Shown: piece after piece, positions 1 to 10,256 of the stretch | How positions within the stretch are numbered: the stretch's first letter is position 1 | Layout of the letters: the number at the start of each line of letters is the position of its first letter | From: Plasmodiophora brassicae | Taxonomy: Eukaryota > Endomyxa > Phytomyxea > Plasmodiophorida > Plasmodiophoridae | Assembly (NCBI GenBank): GCA_039704465.1 | Contig: JASFAU010000001.1 | Location: 124,001-188,000 of the forward strand | Reading direction: 5' to 3' | Length of the DNA: 64,000 bases | Translations under genes and position numbers: made by a program | Notes under the pieces: model-generated | The model's input: only the letters and a program-made list of their open reading frames with translations | What the model was told of the DNA's origin: nothing | The model's database searches: none

Positions 1-341
1 GTCAACACAGGCCGACAGCGGTGGACGCCCGGGTGACCTCGTGTGGGAACCTGGAGATCTCTTTGAGGATTTTAATCTCTCTGTACGCGTCCTGCGGAAT
101 GCCCATGCCCTCCCGGACGGAGTTCATGTGCTTAATGGCGACCTGCCGCACGCATTCGTCAGCAACGACGACGACGACAGGCGTCGACGACGGCCGCCTC
201 ACGAATTTCGACGGGTTGTCCTTGCGGTGCGCCTTGTAGACCTTGCCGAACGCCCCCTGCCCGATCAGGTAGTCGACCTGGTACTGCTGCGACGTCTCCA
301 GGAACTTGGTCGTCAGGTCGTGGATCGTCACCGGATCCATC
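1..341 (-). CDS. CDK8-like CMGC protein kinase, N-terminal fragment (runs off left edge)
   Basis: N-terminal part of a cyclin-dependent-type Ser/Thr kinase. From the ATG at 341 the protein has a glycine-rich loop GQGAFGKVYKA, then after an intron the VAIKHM lysine motif and AYREIKILKEI, the alpha-C helix segment that replaces the usual PSTAIRE. That arrangement resembles CDK8/CDK19, the Mediator kinases, though other transcriptional CDKs are possible. Exon 1 is 341-203 and exon 2 is 142-38; the 60-nt intron (202-143) begins GTGAG and ends GCAG. A second intron appears to begin at 37 (GTCACC, a weak donor), and the rest of the kinase lies outside the window. The next gene upstream (SAC1) is on the same strand. 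Confidence 0.75.
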
Positions 342-543
342 GCTGCGACCCGCGCAGCGCGCACGGCGCACCTGGTACTGACGACACCCAGCGTCAGCGT
401 CGCCGCGGTCCGAAGGCGCACACACTGTACGGCGGCTCGAGGCGCCCGGGCCTGTCTTCGAACTGCAGCCCCCGTCACGGGTGACTGCAACGAGCGACAG
501 GGAAGGGCGTGTTCTGTGTTTAATGACATTGGGAACGCAGGTG

Positions 544-2483
544 CTACTGCCGTTTGTCCTTGTTGGCGTCGACGGCGCCGTCATCCGCACCGGGGAATAC
601 GGCGCCCGCAAGTGGCAGGAACCTGGGCTTGTCGACGAACCGGCGGCCGTCGTGATGAGCGGCGAAGAGGGTGACCGCGGGGCCGATGAAGAGGGTTACA
701 GCGATCAGGCTGGAGAGCGTCGGCCGGGATTCCGACGGCAGGCCGAAGGTGGCCAGAAGAGCGGCCATCAGGATCATCATCGAACGGGACACAACGTACT
801 GCCATACGGAACGTAGCCCGCCGTTAGGGGACGGGTCCGCATACGGGAGTTCCTCGTGGTTCGACACCGACTTCAGGTCTGGGCGATAGTTCCCGAGGAA
901 CAGGTCGATCGAGTCTTGACGGAAACCATCGCAGAAGTTGTTCAGGTAGTACCGTGTGATCGAGTTGCGCGCGTCGTTCAGGGCGCCGGTAACCGATCGC
1001 TTGCCTGTGCGCGTGAAGTCGGTCTTCAGCGCGCCGGTGCCAGAATACTGCAGGGACAGCGCGTCGGCATTGTCCGCCCAGACGACCTTGAACGTGTGCG
1101 ACAGGGGCCCGTCGAGGCCGACAGTCGACGCACCCACCGCTCGCAGCTGCGTTTCGAGGACGCGCTCAGCGAAGACTGATTGGACGACGTTCGTTCGGTC
1201 GAGGCAATCCATGCAGTTCGTTCGGAAGCACCCGTGCTGTTCCTTCTGCACTTTCCACGAATTGTCCTTCGGCGCGTACGTTCCCAGGAAGAACCCCATT
1301 GGGTCGAACTCGGATCGGACCTCGGCGACCAGCTTGCCGATGTTCTCATAACGCATACGTTTGCACTCGTTGTGGAAATCGAACGATATCAACGAGTACG
1401 GATGCGAGCTCGATGGCGAGTACGGCGGCACGCCCGTTTCGAACGCGTTCTTGATTGCCAGTTCGCGTCCCTTCTGGTTCACCAGGTTGACAAGGATGCT
1501 CCGGCCGTACAAGGTGGCGTGTTCGTCCAGGTTCCGCTTGCATAACGCCAACGACTCGGCGCTGTGGTCGATTTTAACGGGTGGCGCCCATCGAAGGCAG
1601 GCCATCTGCGACCACAGCAACGGAACCGACCCACGAGTCTGAACGAACGACGAGACCGTGGCGCCCTTCACGATAATCTGCTCCTGTTCAGCAAAGTTCA
1701 CAGCAGCGGCACTGTGGTCAACGCCACGACGCGTGAACCGGGTCCCGGCGTTGCGGCACGAGCGGCGAGAGAACAGCGCGTACACGATATCGAGGGCGTC
1801 GACGCGGACCGATGTGAAGAACCCGCTCGCAAGGACAATGAAGCACGGGTCGACGTTGACGGACAGGTAATCGGACAGGAGATAACGGTTCCAGAAGAAC
1901 CGTTCATCAGCGCGGCCCACCAGGTTCATTGAAGTATCATTCAAGGCTGTTTGAAAGGTTAGAACGGAGGGACCCGCATTGCACGATGGGTGCTACCTGC
2001 AATTCGTTGCACTGTGTGCGTCAGGTCGTACCCGTATGAGAAATGGAACGCGGATGACGACAGGACTTGCTCAACCATCTCCAGATATACCTTCTCCTCG
2101 TTCCGGACCACGTCTGGAAACGGTCAGCTTCCGACACCACTGTGGGGACGTGATGGCGTACGGTCTGGCAGGTCATCTTCCACACGTCTGGAAGAGAATG
2201 GGATGATTTTCGCACGGACGACCGCGTAGATTGGCTTGGAGTTCATCGACGCGACGACCCTGGCTTCCGAGACATGCAACAGGTATCGTCCGCGAAGCAG
2301 TTTGAGGACGCCGACAACGCCGAACGTGTGCTCCGACACGGCCTGCAGCACGAGCGACGGGTCGAGGCGGTCGGCCACGGCGACGGCGCCGCCGTCGCCC
2401 CGCTGGATGTGCAGGTTGCTGCCCAGCGGATCATCGAGGTCGCGCTCGACGACGAACTTGTCGGGCAGGACGTACAGGCGCAT
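544..2483 (-). CDS. SAC1: SAC1-type phosphoinositide phosphatase, membrane-anchored
   Basis: Lipid phosphatase that removes phosphate from PI4P and related phosphoinositides at the ER/Golgi. Exons 2483-2162, 2113-1997 and 1946-544 (introns 48 and 50 nt) give 613 aa. Start chosen at MRLYVLPDKF, where SAC1 homology begins. Visible family blocks are FGVVGVLKLLRGRYLL, then HFSYGYDLTHTVQR, then ADERFFWNRYLL, and the catalytic CX5RT motif inside RTNCMDCLDRTNVVQS. Two hydrophobic segments near the C-terminus (around residues 535-580) fit the ER anchor of Sac1 proteins. All catalytic residues are present and it looks intact. It is divergently arranged with the 7TM-RGS gene that starts 405 bases away. 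Confidence 0.93.
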
Positions 2484-2888
2484 GGGGTCCGCGCACGGGC
2501 GGCAAATCAAACAATGGTCGTGGGATGGTCAACAGACAGTCGCGCCGCCATGGCCGCCTGCGGGGCCTGCCTTGCCCTTCCCACCTTCCCAAAAAAGAAC
2601 GTCCACGAATTACACAGAAAAAACAACGGTTCACGTTTTTTTCGTTTTCAGCGGACTCGTGCAAAGCCAAGACGACAACCTGACGCCGGAACAAATATAG
2701 CACTTATCGCCAGACATGAACGGCGCCCGCGTATCTACATACGGTCACTGGTTGCAGGGGACGCGTTCTGTGGAAGGAGCCGATGATGGGTGCGATGGGG
2801 AGATACTACCGACGCACTGTCGAGGGTACGGTCGCATGGGACGCGCGCCTTCCATATCATTATCCACGTGTGGGCGGAGCTGCCGACG
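2484..2888. other. Divergent intergenic region between SAC1 and 7TM-RGS gene
   Basis: About 400 bases between the start codons of two divergent genes, so it must hold both promoters. It contains an A-rich stretch around 2590-2640 (runs of A, then TTTTTTCG). No TATA-like element or other site can be assigned with confidence. Confidence 0.4.
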
Positions 2889-4472
2889 ATGCTCTCGACG
2901 GGGGTGCTTGGCCAGCTGGCGTTCGGCATTGCCATTGTCATGCTCGTCCTCGACGGCGTCGTCGTCGTACCGTTCGTTGTCGCGTACCTGCGCCGCCGTC
3001 ATCGCCAGCAGATCGGCGCGCGCCTCCCCGTCCTCACCGTTGTCATCGTCCTGGCCCTGCAGGTCAAGGTCACGCACGACCTGCTCATGATCGTCACCGG
3101 CGACCGATACCTGGATTGCTACTCGCAATCCACCATGGTTGTGCTGACGTTCCTGGCCACGGCCACGTTCAACCTTCGGGCCGCCCTTCTCTACTGGTCG
3201 TACCGTCTCACCCGCGCCCGAATGATTGTCGCCGCCGCCCCGTTGCAACCGACCACACCGACCAGCAATGCCTCAAAGGCGACCGCAGTACCTGTCGTCG
3301 CGATCGGTCCATCTCCCGTGTTCGACGCCATCGCGCCCGTCAGCACGACGGCGACGGCCGACGTTGTGCCCAAGAAGACGCCGCAGGGCCTGTCCAAGTC
3401 CGACCAATGGTTCCTGAAGCGCCCGGGTCTGACCGGCGGGTCGTCTATCGCTCGGATCATGTACGCGAACATTGCCGTTCACATTGTCATCCTGCTGGGG
3501 GCGTTCGTCGACGTGACCAGGCACCCGCAGACCCCGTCGCAACGATGCTCGGCGTCTGTCGCGTACACGGCGTTCTTGTTCCTGTGGACCATGGCCCTTC
3601 TCGCCCAGCAGATCTACTACGTCTCCCGTATCAGGGTCGTTGTGGACGTGTTCCAGATTCGCCCGGAGCTGGTGCGCGTCTGGTACTCGTCCATGGCGCT
3701 GCTGGTGATATACCTGATCCCCCCGCTCGTCACGTTCAGCAGCACCGTGTTCCCTGTCGTCCCGCTCGCGTACTGGGCCATCCACAAGTTCCAGGTCGCC
3801 GTCCAGATCATCCAGCCGGTCTACCGGGTCGCGCGCGACGTCGACGACGACGAATTCATCCGGAAGCAGGAACGGCCGCCGGTCGCCGACGTTATCGAGA
3901 CCGCCGAAGGCGCCGCCGCCCTGACCGCCTTCATGGCCACCGAGTTCGCCGTCGAGTCGCCTCTGTTCCTCATCGCCGTCCGGGATTTCAAACGCATGTT
4001 CCCCAAACGGGTACCGAAGTGGCCACCGGCGACGTTCGCAGCGCCTAGCAACTGACCCAGCAGTGTGTTCTGTTCGCAGGCGAAGGCGCGCCCGAACCAG
4101 GCCGGCGGGGAGCCCGCGCCCGGGTCTAGCTATAGTCCCGGTAGCGTGGCGCTGCGCTCGATGCGAGGCGAATCGCTGACGGCGCTAACGGATGAACCGT
4201 CGGACTCTGCACGTGGGCAGGTGCCGGACGCGGTCATTGACGCCGCCTTGTCCATCTTCGAAACGTACGTCAAGTCCGACGCGCCGTTACAGGTGAACAT
4301 CAGCTCTGCGGCGTACAATTCCATCGTCGCCGCCGTGCAGGAACCCGGCCGCCTGCCCACCAGGGACATTTTCGATTCAGCCGTCACCGATGTGCTGGCC
4401 TTGTTCAAAGGAGGCCCTGTGGCCCGGTTCTGGGCCTCCGAGCACGGACGGCGACTGCTCGTGATCGGATAG
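2889..4472 (+). CDS. Seven-transmembrane RGS-domain protein (RGS paralogue 1)
   Basis: Predicted membrane regulator of G-protein signalling: an N-terminal seven-helix region followed by a C-terminal RGS fold that would speed GTP hydrolysis by G-alpha. The start at 2889 opens directly into the first hydrophobic segment. Exon 1 2889-4010, intron 4011-4079 (69 nt, ends TTCGCAG), exon 2 4080-4472; 504 aa. The RGS domain is split by the intron: FMATEFAVESPLFLIAVRDF lies before it, and IFETYVKSDAPLQVNIS after it. An insertion rich in Gly/Pro/Ser (roughly residues 375-420) sits between the two RGS halves. Two shorter paralogues occur at 46106 and 53559, both intronless. The 7TM plus RGS architecture is known from plants (AtRGS1) and from fungal and protist receptors. 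Confidence 0.85.
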
Positions 4473-4710
4473 CCAAGTCCTGTTCGCTTGGCTGGTCTTC
4501 GGCACACAATACACCGTTTAGTTTCGACCGCTATCTCGTCGCGCGATCCGAATGGACTTGAGTCGTATTCGGGCGCAGGTTGGCCGCTGGTGAACGGCGA
4601 CTCGTTGCCTGGCGCTCTGCTTGTACGGTAGAGGAAATCGTGCGGAGCGCCGATCGACAGCGGTACCCGGTTGCCGAATCGCTGTATGGGCCGCCGACCT
4701 CCGTGGTGCC

Positions 4711-5581
4711 ATGCTGCCCGACCTCGCATATCGCGTTGCCATCACCGCCGGTCTCCTGATCAACGTCGCCCAGGTTGCCGCGGTATACGATAACGTTCCC
4801 GCGCCGATAATGCTAACGACGAACGTGACCACAATCGCCCCGAGCGCCGTCGTCGGCAACCGCACGCTGCCCTTGCTGTACGAGAAGACAAACTTCACGT
4901 ACGCTGCGTTTATCCGTCTTTCGACCTCGACGACGGACGGTGCCGTCGTATTCCAGGTCACGTACCCGGGTGCGCCCTACAACGCCTCGTACCCTGTTCT
5001 CGTCCTCGACAGCACGGCCGTGTCGGAATCGTACCGCGCCAACCTGGTCGAAGTGCAACGTTAACATCGCAGTGCTTGGCAGGCCACATGTGCTGTCCAT
5101 ATCGACAAGCGGTGCCCGGGACCTGGACCTGCGCTGCCCCATACCCGTTCAGCCATCTGCCTGGTACTTCATTGCGTTCACAGTGTCGGGGAACACGGCA
5201 ACCTGCTACGAACAGGTTCGGCATGTGGACATGCATACTCCAGCCTCTAAAAGACAGTGGCCCGTGTAGGCGGTCGATGGGGCACCCGGCGGCAATCTGC
5301 TGTCAAACTCAACGTTGTTCTACCCACACATTGGCAGTCCTCACGACGTCATCTATATGGGTGGGCTGCTGGGCTCCCACGCTCGAGGATCCATCAGCGA
5401 GTTCGCCTACTGGCCAAGCGCCCTGTCATCGCTGTCCCTGGCGTCATACCGGGCGCTGTTCCAGACAGCCTTCCCAAAGCCACGGCCGACCACCCGCCTC
5501 CGGTGGTGGTGGTGGCATGCCGTCAAAACCAGGGAGGAGGTGCTTGACAGCGTCTTCGACAAGGGGTTCGGGAGCCCATAG
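4711..5581 (+). CDS. Secreted ConA/LamG-like protein
   Basis: Exons 4711-5030, 5083-5215 and 5270-5581 (introns 52 and 54 nt, phases 2 and 0) give 254 aa. The N-terminus MLPDLAYRVAITAGLLINVA is a typical signal peptide. The rest has features of a concanavalin A-like or laminin-G jelly-roll: AAFIRLSTSTTDGAVVFQV, then WYFIAFTVSGNTATCY, then GSISEFAYWPSALS, the usual hydrophobic strand spacing of LamG_3 domains. N-glycosylation sequons (NVT, NRT, NFT, NAS, NST) support secretion. A Trp run (WWWW) comes late in the protein. Ligand and role are unknown. The middle junction is fixed by phase (TC|G codon across 5030/5083). Another probable ConA-like gene lies at 62614. Confidence 0.7.
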
Positions 5582-5777
5582 CGCGCCGTACCCCTTGCTG
5601 AAACTAATAGAACAGACGTGCGTATACCGTCATGATGACGTGCCGTGATCGGCTCGGGCGATGTGCCGCGACACGCCGTGGCAGTGCAGTTCCGCGTGCC
5701 CCGGCGCCGTTTTTGTGGAGACATCAACCGCGGGCTCTGGGGGGGAGCGTCGTCGTCGTCGACGCCGTCGGGGTGCC

Positions 5778-8700
5778 ATGGAGCGGGTCATCGACGCCGC
5801 CGCTGTGTCCGAAGCCAGCGCCGCGCAGCAGCTTGACGCGTTATCGCGATCCGATAACGGCGCTGCGTTCGCGAAGGTTGTCGCGTGGCTGGCCGCGCGC
5901 GACGCCGAGGAACTGTCGCAGGCGGGCGCCCAGGTTGTGCTGTCGGTCCTCGGCCATGATGTTCTTCTGATGCGACGATGTTTAGAACGTGATTCGTGCT
6001 GTAACAGGATGTGTATCCATTGTCAGTGTGCGCTCCCGATTGGACGCAGTGGAATCCGCTGTGGAGGCCATCGAGATGTCTCGACCAAGTGCCACCGACA
6101 TGCTGCCGGTCATCACCGCAATGCTTTCGAGCCTGGCCGACGAAGACCTTAGCGCGGCAACAGAAGGCAGTATGGATTCGACGCAGTACCGATCGTTCAT
6201 CGTCGAACGGGTCCTTCGTGCCCCATGGCCAACGACCCGGTTCCTGATCAAGGCACTGGAGGTCTTGCGTGAGATCGAACTGTCCACGTCGCATGTCGCT
6301 GCTGCTATTCGCAAGTTTACCGAGAGCGTGGCTCGGTACGAAGATGTCGCCGACATCCCCGTGATTTATCACAACCTCCTCCTGTTCGGCGACTCTGAAT
6401 CACGTCCACTTGTTATGCACGCGTTCGTCTCCTCTTGCCAAGACCTCGCAACGACGCAGCCGTCGCGCCCGGTCGTGCAGGTTCTTGCGACCTGCATACA
6501 TGCGTTCAGTTATGCTGTGCGGCAGGACCATGATTTGGGAACTGCGTTGCTGAACGTCGTCAAGAATCGTCACGTACCTCTGGGGCCTGTCGCGCTTTCG
6601 TTGCTGCTGTCGATAACGGCCATTCACAAATTCATGTCTTCCGTGACGACGTTCTTGACCGATTACATTTTCGCTGCGTTCCGCTGGCAGCACTCAGTTG
6701 ACTCGTCGGGCTTCTTGAAGCATGCGCGATCGATGATCTATTCCAAGGAGAGCAATGTGCCACCTGGAATTGGCTTGTTCGTCGACGTTGATGCTGTGTT
6801 CAGCCAGGTTCTGGATAGTGCCAAGGCGGGATGCGATCTCATCGTGTCCAGCCTCGTGGATCTCTCGTTCGCGATCCTGGCTCACAAACCGTCTAAACAG
6901 ATTGGCGGGATTGTTCATGCAGGCGCCTTGCTATGGGAATCAGACTGCGTGACCCCAGAGTCAATGACGAACCCGTACTGCTCCGTTATGCGACTAATGA
7001 TTCGGACGCTTCTCGCAGTGTTCAATGATCACCCGTTCGCACGCGGGCCGATTGTCGGAAAGTTGCTGGCACTACTCGTCAGCGGTGCTGGCGAGGACGA
7101 TGAAAGAAGTGGTAAACGGTCAGTCTCCGACGAGTATGGTGAGGGCGGTCAAGTGACGCCTCCTGGAATACTTCTGTCACGGCTTGTGTCCGGGAACCCG
7201 CACACGTTTCTGGATTTCACCGCTCAAATCCGGAACAGCTTTGAGTACATCGTACGTGTGCGCCATGATTGAACGATGTGCAGTGGTGAACTCAATATCA
7301 GACGATGATGGACTTCCGCCGGTCTCGTGAGATCATTACCTGCCTGATGCCGCTGCTTCGCCTTCGCGATGATTTGTCGAGTGCCCTGGTGGTGTGTCTC
7401 CGGAAGAGCATATTTTCGCGAAGTCTGGAACGTCGTGTGTCTGCAAGTACGTCCCCGTCTAATCGCAGTGCCACGCGCTAACCTGACGACCTTTCACAGT
7501 CGATGGCTTCCTGAGCCTGCTCTGCGGAATGTCATCTGAAGCGACGGATATCTTCCAGAACAGCCAAAGCTCGTCTTCTTCGTGCTCTTCGAACGACGCC
7601 AAATTCTTTCTTGAAGTGCATGGATTGTTACAGCGTGCGCTCACACAGCAAGCTGCCGTCCGTTCACACTGCCACGTTAGGCTATATTCGACATTTCGTA
7701 TGGCGTCGTCCACCTTGCGGATGCACATCGTTGACCTCCTGAAATCTCATCTATCTCGTTTCATTGATCCCGAACAGGACGCCAGCGTGCCGTTTCAGCT
7801 GGACCGATGCATACAGTCTGGTTCTGTCGTCGAGCCGATATCTTCTTTGTTTGGATGCTTGTGCCAGTGCGTGGAAGCGTGCCAGGAGTCTGATGCGGAC
7901 CGGCGTCTGTATGTCGAGTACTCTGTTTTCATTGGGGATGTCCTTGGAAAGTTGGGAACCTGTCGCCTAGAGGACTTTGCCTTTGACACGGGTCGGTCTG
8001 CTGCCTTAGCTTCGCAGTCGCAGAGTGTTGCAGTCGACCCCAATCTTCGTTTGTCATCACGCATGTGGGTCGATATCATTGATTCCGGTGTACGATTTCT
8101 AATCATGACGGAGGGAGTCACCACTTCCGCTCTTACGAAGGTCCCCTCTGTTGATACTGTTACCCGCGCTTCAACGTGACCAACGCGTCCCCATAGGTGT
8201 TAGCACTCTTCAAGCTACTGGACGCCCTATTCCCAACGGCTTCGACTCGTGAGAAATCCGAAGGGGCTGCCAAGAAGCGCAAACCCGTCTCTGGCGACTC
8301 CCGCAAGGGTGCCCAGCCTGCGTGTCAGGTCATGAACTTTGTCCTCATCGGGCGTGTGCTTGCGGCACTACATGGCTCGGTTGAGGTCAGCTGGAGTATA
8401 GTCGCATCGTTTCGTGTGTTTCTAACTTTTGAACGTGTAGCTTGATGAAGCTGCCGGAGCGTCTTTCGTGAACGCGCCTGACGAAGCAGCTCGTTCGATT
8501 CTTCGTGCGAATCCTTCCTTCATCTCCTATGTTCTTCGCGGAGCAATCACCTCGATCTCTAAGGGCTTCTTGGCCCTACGTTCTTCCGAGGAAAGACTTA
8601 CTTTCGTTGAAGACTGCTGTCGTCTGGGAACATTGATGTTGCGGCAAGCTATCGACGATCTCGACAGTCAGTTGAAGGCGTCTCCGGTGAAGTCGAGTTC

Positions 8701-10212
8701 GCCGGCTGTAATATCGCTTTCCGCTTTCAACGAACTTCTCAGCTGCACATCCAAACTCGGAAGCAACAGTTTCAGGCGTTTCGTCAACTCGTGTGCTGTG
8801 CAGGCCATTCTCGAACGGGACGCTGTTGATGGGTATGACCCTGTTCTTGGGTTGGTGGAACTATTGGAGATGCTGTTTAACCAAACGATCGATGCGAACG
8901 TTCGGACGTTGCGGTTCCCGGACGAAGCGCAGATAGTGCTCTCAATGATGAAGGTGTGTCGTCCGTTTCTCAGCGATGACCATCTCGTGGACCGCAGCAA
9001 GTGGTTCTTCGAACTTCGCACGGTTCCCGTCACTGTGCCGACACTCGCCGCCGACCTTGCCGTGTACAACTGGAGCCTGGAGAATTATCGCGGCTCCTAC
9101 GAGTTCATGCGGGTGCTGGCACAAGACTCCATTACCGTGATCGGTGACGTCAACGACGAGGTCATGCCCACCGCTAGCTCTGAACTGGGTATTGTGTACG
9201 TGCTCAGTATGAACGATTCTCGTGCTATGCGGCGATCTGACCTTAACGCTGCAGGTCCGAAATCACTGTCCCTTCGCTGATCGACCGCATCATTGGCATC
9301 ATAGAAGCGGACCTGACCTATGCGGAATGGCTGTTGGCGAACATCAAACTTGCGAAAGCGTCACCTGGTCGTGGTCTTCCCAGTATGCTTCCGGCAAGGA
9401 GGCGAATGGTCGCTCTTGATGGAGTCTTCAGTCAGCTGTTCAAGTCGTTCGAAGTCTTCAAAGAGCTGGCTGGTATCAAGAACACCAATACGGCCACCTC
9501 GACCAAGATTCTGCTGCTTCTGATTCGTTCGCTGAAGCTGGCGGTGGCGTGCGGGAAGTTCATGTTTGCCGCGAAAATCGAGGAGCCTTCCAAGCGTTTC
9601 CGCAAACTGGTCGCCTTCGTTGCAGGCAACCTTGCGCCTACTCTGTGTAAGACTGGCACGTTGCTCGTGCTGGACTACATTACTCAACGTTCGTTTGCCG
9701 GTGCAGACAGCATGTTCAAGTTCATGCAGGCACGTCCTTCGTTCCGTTCGTCGGTGGTTTGCACCGTTATTGACACGCCTGCAGGATGAGAACGCCCGTG
9801 ACGGGATCAAGCCCAAAAGCCTGAAAGCGCGCGTCGCTCGCGAGAAGCGCGTTCTGCCCGACGTGATCTATCAACTCGAGGAGTTCGAGCAAACGTGCAT
9901 CAAATACGCAAGCTTTTGCAAGGTCGGACAGCGACGTCCGATTCTCTTCGTGCGCTATCGTGACCGTCGTCTCTTTAGATGCCCGAGCTTACGGGCGATT
10001 TTAAGCGGTCGGCGATCCGCGACTTCCGCTTCAATGCCAGCAAGGCTGCGGGCGAGGTTCGCGATTCGGAGAAGACGAAAAAGAAGAGGAAGCGTCGCGA
10101 GTCGGACGATCGCGACGAAGAAGGGGATCCGGGTGATGCTGACGACGGCGCTGACGACGATGGTGAAGGGCCCGACCCAGAACTCGGCAACGTCTCTGAG
10201 AATGAAGAGTGA
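5778..10212 (+). CDS. FANCI: Fanconi anaemia group I protein (FANCI)
   Basis: Partner of FANCD2 in the clamp that is monoubiquitinated during interstrand-crosslink repair. Nine exons: 5778-~5941, ~6027-7251, 7302-7446, 7500-8140, 8197-8379, 8441-9195, 9255-9729, 9785-9922, 9979-10212. This totals about 1319 aa, close to the roughly 1330 aa of vertebrate FANCI. Recognisable blocks are VALSLLLSITAIHKF (exon 2), IDGFLSLL (exon 3/4), CRLEDFAFD (exon 4), DSITVIGDVNDEV (exon 6), and a basic/acidic tail with KTKKKRKRRES that mirrors the nuclear-localisation tail of animal FANCI. The junction of exons 1 and 2 is not settled: phase allows GT at 5942 with AG at 6026, but other solutions exist. Intron 9730-9784 starts with GC rather than GT (CAG|GCACGT). 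I did not identify the ubiquitinated lysine with certainty. Confidence 0.9.
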
Positions 10213-10256
10213 GCAATGCGACCGACCTACATAGGTAGGGCGTTTCAATGTTCCGG

